A stretch of DNA of 64,000 bases from Apoderus coryli (lineage: Eukaryota; Arthropoda; Insecta; Coleoptera; Attelabidae). This document shows positions 34,470 through 45,889 of the stretch, one piece after another. Location: positions 18,145,135-18,209,134 of the forward strand of contig OU452202.1 in NCBI GenBank assembly GCA_911728435.2, given 5' to 3'. A program made the translations under genes and the position numbers. A model generated the notes under the pieces. The model saw nothing but the letters and a program-made list of their open reading frames with translations, had not been told where the DNA came from and did no database searches. Positions within the stretch are counted from its first letter, which is position 1; every line of letters starts with the position of its first letter.

Positions 34470-36240
34470 TCTTCTTCTTAGGACGCCGTCTCCCTACGAA
34501 GGTTGGCGATCCAAATGGCTATTGTTGTGCGGGAAACCGCAGCTCTGAAAATTTCTATGGACATCTGTCCGAACCATCTACGTAAGTCCCTCAGCCATGA
34601 ATTTTGTCTACGGCCGACTGACCGTTTTCCTTCGATCTTTCCCTCTATTATCAGGCGGAGAATCTCATATCGTTCGCCTCTCATGATATGTCCTAGGTAC
34701 TGCAGCTTTCTCTCCTTGATTGTCGTGAGGAGTTCTTTGTGTTTACCCATTTGCTGCATAACCTCTATGTTTGTCTTATGTGCCGTCCAAGAAACTCGCA
34801 GCATTCGTCTCTAGGCGTACATTTCGAACGCATCGATTCTCTTTTCTGTGGTTGCATCAATGGTCCAGCTCTCACATCCGTATAGAAGGACAGGGAAGAT
34901 GAAGCAGCGAAGTAATCTAATCCGGAGGTCAAGGCTGAGGTCTCGGTTTGCCAGAAGTGTCCTCATGTTATTCAGAATTTTCCGTGCTTGCGCAATTCTT
35001 GATCTAATTTCGGTCTTTGAGTCGCATTGCTGGCTGACGAGTACCCCCAAGTATTTTATAGATGACACTTGTGTAATGTGCTCTCCGTTGATCATTAGAG
35101 TAACGGGTCTTGGTGATTTTGAGAATACCATCAGTTTGGTCTTGGATGTATTCATATAAAGCCCAAAGTTCTCACTATACTCCACAATAAGGTTCATAAG
35201 GGATTGAAGTTCTGTTATACTGCTGGCTATTACGACGGTATCATCTGCGTATCGAAGGTTACTTAAATTGATTCCATTGATCTTTATGCCTGCAGTTGAA
35301 TTTTCGAGAGCTTCGATGAATATTGCCTCAGAGTAGAGATTAAACAGTAGTGGGGACAGTACACAACCTTGTCGCACGCCCCTTCTTATTGCTATTTCTT
35401 CTGATTTTGACTGTTGCTGTTTGGTGCCAATAAAGTTCAGTAATGATCCTTAGATCTTGAGCATCGATCCCGGTTGATTTTAGGATGTTGATCATTTTTT
35501 GATGTGACACACAATCAAAAGCTTTTTTATAATCAATAAAGCACGCGAATACATCGACGTTCATGTCCCTACATCTCTGAGTCAGCACATTCAAAGAGAA
35601 AAGAACCTCTCGGGTATCCGTTCCATTCCTAAAGCCAAATTGCGAGCGATCAATTACGGACTCACACTTTTTGTATATGCGGTTATGAATGATCCGCAAG
35701 AATATCTTCAAGGCGTGGGACATCAAACTGATCATGCGGTATTCGTCACATTGTGATGCCTTGTTCTTCTTTGGCAAAGTAACAAAGGTGGATCTCAGCC
35801 AGTCTGTGGGTATTTTTCCGCCTCTGTACATTCGGTTAAATACATTAGTAATGAGATTTAGACCAACCCCGTCCTCGGCAGCTGCAAGTTTAAATGTTTC
35901 CGCATGCACGTTGTCAGGACCAACTGCTCTTCTGTTCTTTTGTAGTTTAATTGCATGTTTGACCTCTTCTTTTGTAATTTCAGGAGCCCTTTCGTTGATT
36001 TCGTATATATCAGGGGGTGAGTCTGGTCTCATGTCATTAAAGAGAATTTCGGTATATTCTTTCCACCTTTTTAGTTTCTCATCTACTCCTATAAGAATTT
36101 CATTGTTGGAGCCCCTTAATATTCCACTATGACCTCTCCGCTGTCTGCCTGTAAGCTCTTTGATATTCCTGTGTAAGTTAAAGAGATCGTGCTTCTTCTG
36201 AGGTATTTCTATTTCCGTGCATTTGTTCGCCAACCATGAT
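34470..36240 (-). pseudogene. RTE-clade non-LTR retrotransposon, RT domain with few lesions
   Basis: Three minus-strand blocks make a nearly continuous ORF2 C-terminal half. Block 35340-36233 has the RT lead-in (NRRAVGPDNVHAETFKL), then LPKKNKASQCDEYRMISLMS and CFIDYKKAFDCVSHQKMINI (motif A). Block 34811-35377 has RQGCVLSPLLFNLYSEAIF (motif B), intact YADD in LRYADDTVVIASS (motif C), and LLYGCESW. Block 34478-34804 has the tail ending in IAIWIANLRRE. I see a frameshift near 35360 and one in-frame TAG near 34813. The 3' end has GAAGAAGAA units and the copy is 5'-truncated, lacking the endonuclease. Relatives are at 2.6 kb and 36.7 kb. Confidence 0.9.
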
Positions 36241-36249
36241 TCTTTGGCT

Positions 36250-36720
36250 TGTCTGCATTTACATTAATTAATTTGTATTAATTTTCTTCGGGATTATTTG
36301 ATCAAGTTTTCATTGTAAGTTCATAAAAAATACTGTTTTAAACTAAATTTTGTTTCTAAAAATATCCATGAAGTTCCCATGGGCCGATAAACGTGTATGG
36401 TGAGATAAAACACGATCTGGGTGGTAATTTATAGTTAAAAAGACGCGTTTTATATCATATTATATATTATTATAAAATGGAATCTTTTTCCCTCGCTGCC
36501 TACATTTTTAGTTATATTTTCCATTAAATTATCTCTCACAGAGAACAGTTCCACGTTAGCCATGTATCATATTATGAACGGACGAGGGTGTGCGAGTACA
36601 CGTAACGCCACACTGAGAGAGAATATTGTCCAGGACACGTACGAATGGTAAATTTGTGACTTTAGTTATGGTTGTTATATTTTAAAATAATAAATATATT
36701 AGGTATGTAGGTATTTAATA
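36250..36720. other. Spacer between two head-to-head RTE copies
   Basis: No recognisable feature. A GC-richer patch (about 36540-36650) carries no motif I can name. Confidence 0.4.
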
Positions 36721-36724
36721 TAGG

Positions 36725-37205
36725 ACATTTATAATCGGACCTCAGCTTGGAACTCAGAATTCGGATGATCAGATGCTACGTGTTTTCTGTCCTACTCTAT
36801 GGATGCGAAAGCTGGACACTAGATTCACAGACCGAAAAGAAAATAGAAGCCTTCGAAATGTATGTGTATAGACGGATGCTGCGAATTTCATGGCTACAAA
36901 GGATTACCAACGATGAAGTACTCCAGCGCATGCACAAACAAAAGGAACTACTGAACACCATCAAGGAAAGATAAATGCAATACCTGGGTCATGTGATGAG
37001 AGGTGATAAGTACGAAATACTACGCCTCATAATAGAGGGCAAAGTGCACGGGAAAAGATCAGTAGGAAGACGCCAAAACTCATGGCTAAAGGACTTAAGG
37101 AGATGGTTCGACCGCTCGTCTGCAGAAATCTTTCGTGCTGCAGTCTCCAGAGCTACAATTGCCATTTGGATCGCCAACCTTCGGCAGGAGAGGGCGTGAT
37201 AAGAA
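36725..37205 (+). pseudogene. RTE-clade retrotransposon, C-terminal fragment
   Basis: The frame reads LRIRMIRCYVFSVLLYGCES, then EAFEMYVYRRMLRISWLQ up to a TAA at about 36972. It then continues in the same frame with MQYLGHVMRGDKYEILRL to IAIWIANLRQE and a stop at 37199. It is close to the copy at 34.5 kb but lies in the opposite orientation and keeps only the last 150 codons. Its 3' end also carries AAGAAGAAG. One stop codon is the only lesion in the retained part. Confidence 0.85.
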
Positions 37206-37734
37206 GAAGATAATCGGTACATTATTGTTCGAAACAGATACATATTTATTTATTTTATTACTGTCTTCTCAAAAATTTTAAAAAATGTGTCAATAAACAA
37301 ATTTATTTTACTTAAAAAATATTATTTCAACGACGTTTGTTAGAAAAAAAAACTAGAATTCTGTATTTGTAGAATCCCGGGTTTTTAAGTTCGTCCCACT
37401 TCCGGTTCTACAGCTTCGATGTTAACTTCCTAATTTTAAATAAAACACCCCATATATTATTTAATTTTTGGTATTCCTGAAAAAATCTTTTGATGACTTC
37501 CATTAGGTTTCCTCTATACTGATTGTCAACTTGATTCTTTTAAATATATTGAAAGATGTCACCTTATTTTTAATATTTCGCCTTTTACCTATTTTCAACT
37601 GTGGATAAGCTTTTCAAATGTTCCAGACAAATAAAATCTACTTTCGATTTTTATACAAGGTGTCAATAAAAAAAGACAAGTTTTCCCATCAGAAATAATC
37701 AAGAGCTGTAAGATACAATAAATCCGTACGACGA

Positions 37735-37930
37735 CACATAGATGGCGTAACTAGATTTTTTTCCATAGGATTTTTATTTAGTACTAACCTTCAAAAGGTA
37801 CGTGTATAAATTTGACAGCAATCTGACTATTGATTCGTGACTCAAAAAAATCACAAATTGGTTATGAGCGATCGTAAATTGAAGGTGCACAAGCTGGCTG
37901 ACATTGTAAAGATATCAGATTGTAGTGTGA
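37735..37930 (+). pseudogene. mariner-like 5' end and N-terminal fragment
   Basis: The segment 37735-37840 matches 16040-16145 inverted. Next comes a frame from ATG at about 37866: SDRKLKVHKLADIVKISDCS, the second helix-turn-helix of mariner transposases (rklkV-eiA-ivkIS). It then passes without a break into the Tc1-like remnant that follows. Confidence 0.6.
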
Positions 37931-38175
37931 CTGGCAAAACCATTGGGTTAATGATTAGAGTTTGCCAATAAATATAATATGAATGAAACAAATAAATTTT
38001 GGCAACGTGTTATTTTCTCAGCTTAATCTAAATATAATCGGATGGACATCATATGGTATGGCGAAGACTTAATGTGGAATTTACGAAGAAAATTTGTGTC
38101 CAACAGTAATACACGGTGGCAGAATATTGTAACCATGATCTAATCAATAGTTTTTCTTAGATTAATAAAATGTAA
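37915..38175 (+). pseudogene. Tc1-like transposase remnant, copy 2
   Basis: This is a second copy of the segment at 31020-31330. Shared blocks are TTTTGGCAACGTGTTA, ATAATCGGATGGACATCATA, TGGTATGGCGAAGACTTAAT and CACGGTGGCAGAATATTGTA. Codons are broken by stops and small indels. Confidence 0.75.
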
Positions 38176-38339
38176 GAAAATCTATCAAGTTACATCATAA
38201 TTTTTAATCACACCTCAAGTGGATGAAACTTTTTCCGTCACTGTATACAGTGACAGTGTATAGGACCGCGATACGTTATGATGTATACGACACGAGCGGA
38301 ACACGTTGGGAGCATCAATATTTATATGAGCAAAAATAT

Positions 38340-39510
38340 TTAACATTAGTTAAGGTCTGAAAATAATGAAGTGACAAATACACTTATTATAAAAAGAATG
38401 TTTGAATTAACTAGTTATTAGAAAAGGGGTCACTCTGTTAAAAGAAAACGGAAAAATCAAAAATCGATGCCTCAAAGGAATGTAATCGAAGAACAATTCA
38501 TAATTTTTATAAAGAAAATAAAGTCCCTACTTTGGAAATGATTTCGAATAACTGAGCGAATACCCTATAATTATAATTATCGATCTTTGGAAACTTTAAG
38601 ACTTATTTTATTAGACTGCGGATTTCAATATAAGAAAATTAATAACCGTTTATTAATAATGGAATGGCGCCGTATTGGGGAAATGCACGAGGAATATTTG
38701 CGTAAAATAAAAGAGTACCGCGAGTCAAAGAGAACGATAATATATCTTGAGACGTGGTTTGATACTGTGAAGTACGGTTGGGTTGTAGTGTAGACATGAC
38801 TCAAAATTGTACTTTAAATGCTCCATGTTCAAGGGGAAAACGGGTTATAATTCTACATGCGGGAAGTTAAAATGGGTTCGTACACAACGCACTGCTCTTG
38901 TCAGCCAAAAACATAAGACAGTCTTCTGCGAACTACCACGAAAACATATGTACCGCAAATTTGTTTGAAAAATGGTTTGCGGAACAGCTAGTACCTAATA
39001 TTCCCCCAAATTCAGTTATCGTATGCGTCTTATCATTTGCGAATGTTAAATAAAATACCTAATTATAATACAAAAAAGTATGATATATTAAAGTTTATGA
39101 TACAATTTTAAAAAACGAAACACACGGCCATAGTATATTTACGTTTACCTCCATATTACTGCATATTCAATCCGAAAGAATTGGTTTGGGGCAGTCTAAA
39201 AGAACAGTTGAGAAAATGCAATCAGAATCCGACTTTAAGCGCTGTAATCCTAGAGAATATAAGAACCGTTATATCTGATTTAGACAAAACTGACATATGG
39301 AAAAAATCGGTGGATCACATTTTCCGGCCATAGACCCTGTTATTATTCAGCATAAAGGATTTTAAAATATCGTAGGGCATGTAGGTATTGTTATGAAAAG
39401 TTAAAATGGTGCGCCCATGGACGGCGGAGGACGGCATTGACTTTACAAAGGAATATGGTTTTTTATAGCATTATAAACTGATATTGGAAACGCTATACCT
39501 AACAACTACA
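38340..39510 (+). pseudogene. Second-type DDE transposase remnant (copy 2, longer)
   Basis: The frame 38587-38793 reads CGFQYKKINNRLLIMEWRR and EEYLRKIKEYRESKRTIIYL followed by ETWF. This matches the region up to the first catalytic aspartate in a family of insect DDE transposases (GF-WKK ... YL--I--YR---R-I-YLDETW), with the aspartate apparently lost. At about 39122-39220 VYLRLPPYYCIFNPKELVWG and SLKEQLRK give the second catalytic region (LPPYH-ELNPIE-IW). Stops and frameshifts interrupt the rest. The copy at 31350 retains only the ends. Confidence 0.7.
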
Positions 39511-39519
39511 TAAAATCAG

Positions 39520-40285
39520 CCTAATTTAAGGTAAAATTTTAAACGTTAATTATTTTATCCCATAGACTGATTTAATGTCATTGTTGGGTTTATCTATTTT
39601 CACTGTACGACAATAAAGGCGAAATCTTCAAATCAAATTAAAACAATATTAGTTACGGTTAAAGTCTACTATTCCAGAACAAATCAGCAAATTTTGACGT
39701 TGACTATCGAGAAACTTCTAAGTTAAGTTTTTTTTTTAAAAACCCCTTCCTCTTATTAGAACTCCTCATTTGATCCTATACCAGCAAAGGTCCTTTTGAC
39801 TATGATTTCTTTTTGCAGGTAGTGCTGGAGAATTTCGTCTTTCCAGGGGTTCTAATATTATTAATTATTAAGCAGTAGAAAAGTTTTCGTTTCCATTAAA
39901 AAAAAAATAATAATAAGAAGAGATCCTCGAAATCATTTCTAAATAAATTAGAGAAAAGCTTTAATTGAACTCACCTGGGTAGAAAACTGTTTCTTTTATT
40001 GTCGTGTAGTTTGCTTGCGGTATATGAAGTTTACAGGAAAATACTTCAGGATTTTTGAGTGAAGGTAAGATGGCAGTGGCGGTAATATCGTAGAGGTGAT
40101 TCCGTCTTTTTGGGGTAACCATGGCTTCAATAACCTCCCTGTAATAAAAAAATAAACAAAATATAGGAAAGGTCTATTTTGTAAATTAATGGACACGTCT
40201 TAAATGTCAACATTTGCATTATAAGCAAATATTTCGAAGTTGAGAAAAATTCCTCCAATTCTCTTAAATTTTCTCTATTTTTGTT
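39520..40285. other. AT-rich stretch without recognisable genes
   Basis: I see nothing recognisable here. Confidence 0.4.
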
Positions 40286-40429
40286 TATATTATTTCCAGT
40301 TTCTTGGTGAATTAGGCGCACATTTTTGTAATCTATATTTATTGTTCTGTCAAATGATTTTGATTTCTCGCAACGTTTTGGTGCCATTTTAACACAATCG
40401 TCAGGTTTTCCAAGTACAAACAAGCAGGA

Positions 40430-40625
40430 AAGGGGTTTTGGCGTCATTGATAGAGCGTGCACTTCGCATGCAGAAGGTTGTGGGTTCAAATCCTAGCTCT
40501 GGCAATATTTTTTTTCTAATTTTTTAATAAAGTTTGTTACGTTAGTTTATTGGAAATAATGAAAATAATAGAATTATAATAATATTTTTGATTATATTAT
40601 ACTTGTAACCAGTATCTAGGCTGCA
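40430..40625 (+). mobile_element. tRNA-derived SINE, family A, copy 2
   Basis: The head reads TGGCGTCATTGATAGAGCG, CTTCGCATGCAGAAGG and GGGTTCAAATCCTAGCTCTG, again an alanine-tRNA-like relic with A and B boxes. The tail TTAGTTTATTGGAAATAAT with following AATAATA runs matches the reverse-strand copy at 8082-8345. The B box has one change from consensus. Confidence 0.75.
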
Positions 40626-40629
40626 TTAA

Positions 40630-41305
40630 AATTATTTTGATTTTCTACTTACCCTGTTTATGTATATTAATCTTTGGTACCACAATTTTCATGGGTAAAA
40701 TATCGTTTTTTATCTAAGATCCGATTGGCCAGCAAGCCCGGATAAAGCTTGAATAATGTAATTTTCACAAACAATAACATAGCACATGTAATCTTAATAC
40801 AATGACTCATTGTTATTTTGCCTTTATTGGGTGCGCCGCCGCGCCGTTTCGACGTAGAACCTACTAATTAAATACTTATTCGTCCGAAATTATTTCAAGC
40901 AAAAAAAAAATCTCCCAAACCACTTTTACGCTGATTAAAAAACACCGTAGTTCAATTACTTATTCATTTACAAAACATTGTCAAGTCAATTAGGAATTAA
41001 AAAAGAAAATAGACGAGAACAAAAGAAAAAAGGAGAATGAAAAACGTCAGCATCAGAGAAGAATAAAGAAATAAATAAAAGTGCAAATAAAAATTTAATG
41101 ACTTTAACAAAGTTAAAGCACAAACAAAATAACACACGCACACAGAGAGACCAAGCATAGTGAAACGGTATCGGAGAGAATGGGTTTAACAACAAAAAGA
41201 AAAGCTCTTAATGACAATTAGCGGCCGCCAGCCCGTTTGAATGCGTATAAAGTTGATTGTGCACATAAAACCAAATATACGAGGCCTATTCTAAAAATAA
41301 AGTTA
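40630..41305. other. AT-rich stretch without recognisable genes
   Basis: A short GC-rich spot, GGGTGCGCCGCCGCGCCGTT at about 40829, is the only compositional anomaly. Confidence 0.4.
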
Positions 41306-41316
41306 CAATACCGTAC

Positions 41317-41882
41317 CAGTGGCGGCTTTAGGATTTGAATTTGAGGGGGGCGCATCCCGAAAGGTCAAATCTTAAACTATATTGAATATGCTTGAAAAAA
41401 AATGGCAAATTTTCACGGATGAGGAAAAGCTAAAATTAAAAGGAAATACGTTTGTAAACTTTTTTATAGGTACCTATATTAAAAGAAACTCAACAATTCT
41501 ATATTGAAAAAAAAAAAATCAAACTAACTGAAACAACTTGTGTATCACACAAAAACAAAATACATAAAACAAAAATAAAATAAAAGCATATATTTTGATT
41601 TTGTGTTGAACTAGAAGCAAGTGCAACATTGGTTTGTGGTGAACGAATCCGACAAGGACAAAGACGCCGCTCTTAAAATCCGCATTAATAGACCAAGAGC
41701 AGTCAGACCTGTTAAAAATATTATAGACCGGGTGCTGCATTCAAAAATATTTATGCAATTTATCTATTTATATATGGATGAATTCATTGTCATTTTCTAA
41801 ATATTTAATATTTTCTAATACCACGGATCGATCGTTGGGAGGGGCGCGCGCCTCCTGCGCCCTCTCCTTAAAGCCGCCACTG
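41317..41882. mobile_element. hAT-like non-autonomous element with perfect target duplication
   Basis: The element starts CAGTGGCGGCTTTAGGA and ends with the reverse complement TCCTTAAAGCCGCCACTG. It is bounded on both sides by the identical octamer TACCGTAC (41309-41316 and 41883-41890). An 8-bp duplication and CAGTGGCGG ends are diagnostic of the hAT superfamily. The 566-bp interior has no transposase. The subterminal GGGGGGCGC and GGGGCGCGCG blocks contrast with the AT-rich core. Confidence 0.9.
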
Positions 41883-42028
41883 TACCGTACCTATTTATTA
41901 TATAGGCCAAGTTGCAGCTCTGTAAGTAGAACATAAAGATGTCAGTTTACAAGTATCCGTCTTATCAAGGACGACTTATATTATGGAGTAAGAAAAAAAC
42001 AACAACATTTTGACGAAACTCGATTTTA

Positions 42029-42470
42029 TTATTCAACATAGTTGCCTTCGAGAGCAATACAACGAGTATAGCGATTTTCCAACATTTCGATACCACTTTT
42101 ATAGTACGATTTCTCTTTCTCGTCCCAATAGGCCTCAGTTTGAGCGATTACTTCATCATAGGACTTAAAATTCTTTCCAGCAAGCATTCTCTTGAGATCT
42201 GAAATCAGGTAAAAGTCGCTGGGGGCTAAATTTGGAGAATACGGTGGGTGGGTGAGCAACTCGAAGCTCAATTCATTCAATTTTGCCATAGTTTTCATCG
42301 ATTTGTGACACGGTGCATCGTTTGGCTGAAACAACACTGGCTTTTGCAAATGTGGCCGTTTCTTTGCGATTTAAGCCTTCAATCGATCCAAAAGTGCACA
42401 GTGAGTGGAGGTAGTCGATGAATATTATTCCGGCTGCACCTGATCCAACATTTAAGATCCAAACAATAAT
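42029..42470 (-). pseudogene. mariner transposase, C-terminal half
   Basis: The minus-strand frame 42029-42349 reads FQPNDAPCHKSMKTMAKLNE, then HPPYSPNLAPSDFYLISDLK and ends CIALEGNYVE with a stop. These are the second and third catalytic aspartate regions and the true C-terminus of a mariner of the DD34D group. The normal FHQDNAPCH has become FQPNDAPCH. Upstream, frame-shifted pieces (GAAGIIFIDYL and RLNRKE) extend it to about 42470. The N-terminal DNA-binding half is gone. It is a different subfamily from the element at 2-1128. Confidence 0.85.
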
Positions 42471-42479
42471 TGCGGTAAT

Positions 42480-43925
42480 GCCTGAATGTAAAATTTTCAC
42501 CTCTTTTAATTTTCGAGGTTAAAAATGAGGTGTTCAATTTGAAAAACCAACTTGACCACAAAAAAACCTTGCAGGTCACGGTCAAGTACATAATCAAGGT
42601 CACATAATAATAGTTCGAAAATGGTACTATAATTTTTCTTCAGAGTTTTAGTTTTCAAGTTATTTGGTCGTACCCGGACTTTTTGATACATTGATACACT
42701 AGGCAACCATGTAAACTCAAATTTAAATTGACGACAAAGTCTGCAAGCAGAGCCGTAGAAAGTGTTGTTCGGGTATAAACTGCGCAGTTGCGTTTAGGCA
42801 TTCTTTACTATGTTGCAACGCTGTAATATATGCATTACACTCTAATAGCATAGTCTAATAAATAATATAATAGTCCCCGCACTGTAAGTAACTCCTTTGT
42901 TATATTGCGATCTAAAAAGTGCCGCCGATTTTACGACTTGTACGGCCAGCACAAATAAACTGTACGAATACGGGTGAGAGAAAAGAGAAAAGGAGAGTAG
43001 CGAACGAGTGAAAACTTGCTTTGCTGTACGCTTACTTGGTCGACTGTGTATTGTAGAGAACTAAGAGAAATTCTGGGCGACCGGTGCACCAGAATTCTAG
43101 AGGAGACAGGGTTGGGGAAGGGGCTAAGTACCAACGGCAAAACGGCTGCATATGTTCAAGTGCGGGGACTAGGATATTATTTATTAGACTATGCTAATAG
43201 TAGTAGTAAAGAATGACAATACGCGTCCCGACCACGGTATATTATAAGGTTATAAATTTCCGGAGTTCCAAAGACGTGTTTCAATATCACTTAGGGCCAT
43301 TTCCTGCGACCAACTGTAGGTATAACATACTACCTAAATAATATAATATAGATAAAATATACCCTTACATAAACAAAACGCTCTATCTATGCACATTTAT
43401 ATTAAATATATATTGTGTGCAGTGTACATAATACTGTACCAACTCTCATATATACAAGGGCTATCAACTAAGGGTGTATAAACTGGCACTGGTGGCATAA
43501 AATTGTTTCACCATTATCGCCGGGTTAATGGATTGTTGATTAAAGTGCATAAATTCGTGTGGCGCTGCTATGGAGCGCCAGTTAAGGGTGCGGGTGTTAT
43601 ACGTTGGAGTTTATAGTAGTGAGATTGCTTTATTTAGACATGTAAATGGAATAGGAGAGGCTCTTACTCAACATGAAGCATCTATATACATACACACTCT
43701 CTGTACCATATAACTCTGCTATCGTATACGAGGGTTGCTAATAGTTCACAGGGGATGATAAATACGGTGATTTTGGAGCCAGTCGAATGGTTGTTTGAAG
43801 TTTGAGCACATCTGGATGTAGTAAATCTGAGCACACAAATCGGTAGGTGGAGCAGTTTTATGCTTTGCCTTGAATTTTATGAATCGTAACGCTTTGTTTT
43901 GATATTATCATTTCAAATCGTAACA
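42480..43925. other. Stretch without recognisable genes
   Basis: A somewhat GC-richer part at 42915-43150 holds a plus-strand open frame (43016-43216), but I recognise no domain and no splice context. Confidence 0.35.
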
Positions 43926-43929
43926 CTTC

Positions 43930-44085
43930 CGGTTGTTGTAGTGGCGTTAGGGGCGCAACTTAATAAAAATTATTGACAACAAAAATGTACGCCACTGACT
44001 GTAATTCAACTTCGATATTGTCCAAAGTAATTAAAACTACAACTTTTTTATCTTTTGTATTTTTTTTTTCATATGATGCTTCTTT
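43930..44085 (+). repeat. Dispersed repeat R1, copy 2
   Basis: Inverted relative of 24440-24600 (shared TAGTGGCGTTA, GTACGCCACTGA and CTACAACTTTTTTATCT). Confidence 0.65.
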
Positions 44086-44089
44086 CCCG

Positions 44090-45080
44090 AGATATATATA
44101 TAATCAAACTAAATCGAAAAATGTAAGTTGTGCGATAATTTTGAACAGGAGTTGATATGTATATGGCTTCAAATTATGGGGAAATTCAGAAATAAAAGGG
44201 GTAAATTATGTTCATATTAGCTATACTGTTTCACGCTCATTCTACTTTTATTATTATACTTACACTTTTCTTGTACCAAAACAAAAATCTTTCTTTTTGT
44301 ATTTTTCTTCGTAGTTATCATTCTCCAGTTCCTTTTGTGCGGTTAACTTTAAAAACGGTATCATCATTTATTATAATAGCTCTATAATAATTTGCGTTGT
44401 GAAACCCATTTTTTTTTGGTAAAAAAAAGTATATATTCCTAACAAAATAAAAACGCAAAACCCTCGTTATTTTTCTTTTTACTCTCAGTCCGTGAGCCGT
44501 ACTTTATAACAAACAAACGTACGTTTTCTTAACGATGCCCTCTGTGTTTATCTTTAGCTCTTCAACATTATGCAATACACATAAGTATTGCGTATGGTAT
44601 ATGGAGAAGCTGTTGGTATCATGAAAAACAATATTTTCACCGGGAATACGTGTTTTGGGTTATTTTATACCTAAATAAACATTTTTTAAAAAATGTCTAT
44701 CAGTTATTTTGTCACCCGTATACACTATAACTAAAAAACCGCTAAACGTATTTTAATTAAATTTGGTACAAAAATACTATGGACCATGCCGATGAACTGA
44801 TTCTTAGCTGACGCGTATAAAAAAGGCCAAAACCCAAAAAATCTCATTTGCTAAACTAAATGGAAAAACTGCGTAATTTTCTTTATGCCAATAATAGACC
44901 TGGGCCTAAACAAGGTGGTGATGTACAATTAATTTATACGAAGCGTGCGTAATTAATTTCGAAAGGGACCAAAATATACTACACAATATACAGGGTGTCC
45001 CAGAAGTATTGGATGAAATTTCAAGGATAGTTAGTCCGAGACTTATATGTTGCTATGGTTTAAGTTAATAGGAAAATTTG
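44090..45080. other. AT-rich stretch without recognisable genes
   Basis: A solo TACAGGGTGTCCCAGAAG terminus lies at about 44990. Confidence 0.4.
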
Positions 45081-45088
45081 TATTATTA

Positions 45089-45881
45089 TACAGGATGTTT
45101 CATAATAGGACTTTAGGACGTGAGAGCTCGTCCAAAAATATTAAAAAAAAGTTTATATTAACTTACCCTCCAAAATGCACCAATTTCGAAATTGAAAAAA
45201 AAAATCTGTTTTTTGCGAATATCTCCGGAATCGTTTATCGTACAGAAAACAACATTTGTACGCATTTTATATTCATAATAAGCTATGTTTCGTTTTTAAT
45301 TCATAATTGGTGAAGATTTTGAAGGAGTAATGGGTGTTACTCTCCCCGATTTCTACGTCACTGGAAAAAGTACGGCTTTAAGATACCCATTTCGACTGCC
45401 AATGTTTTATACACAAAAAAGATACTTTTGGTCATAAGCTCTAAAGTTTACCTTTTTCGAGGAATATCAATTTGTTTAAAAACATGGTCAATTTTTTGAA
45501 AAGACAACTTTTCTATCATTTTTTCCCATTATGAAGTTAACGTTTAATTAGTATCTAAAAAAATAAAATTAATTTTAAAAAAATTGACCACGTTTTGCCG
45601 TTCAAATTGGTATCTTAAAGCCGTACTTTTTCAGTGGCGTTGAAATTGGGAAGAAACACCCACTACCCTTACAAAATCTTCACGAATTATGAATTAAAAA
45701 AAATCTTGCCCAAAACATAGCTTATAATGAGTCGAAAATTCTTACAAAATCTGTTTTCTGTACGATAAATGGTTCCGGAGATATTCGCAAAAAATGGTGA
45801 GTTAATATAAACTTTTTCTCATATTTTTGGACGAGCTCTCACACCCTAAAGTCTTGCGCATATATTATGAAACACCCTGTA
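45089..45881. mobile_element. Long-inverted-repeat DNA element on a TA target
   Basis: The left end reads TACAGGATGTTTCATAATA and the right end, inverted, reads TACAGGGTGTTTCATAATAT. Arms of about 310 bases (45089-45400 and about 45575-45881) are reverse complements with scattered differences; shared blocks include GGACGAGCTC, CGGAGATATTCGCAAAAA and AAAGCCGTACTTTTTC. Flanking TA on both sides suits a Tc1/mariner-type target. There is no transposase in the short centre, so it is non-autonomous. Confidence 0.85.
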
Positions 45882-45889
45882 TAGAAATA

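Noticed and set aside
34503..35159. Plus-strand frames of about 103 codons
   Set aside because: They are antisense shadows of the RTE reverse transcriptase.
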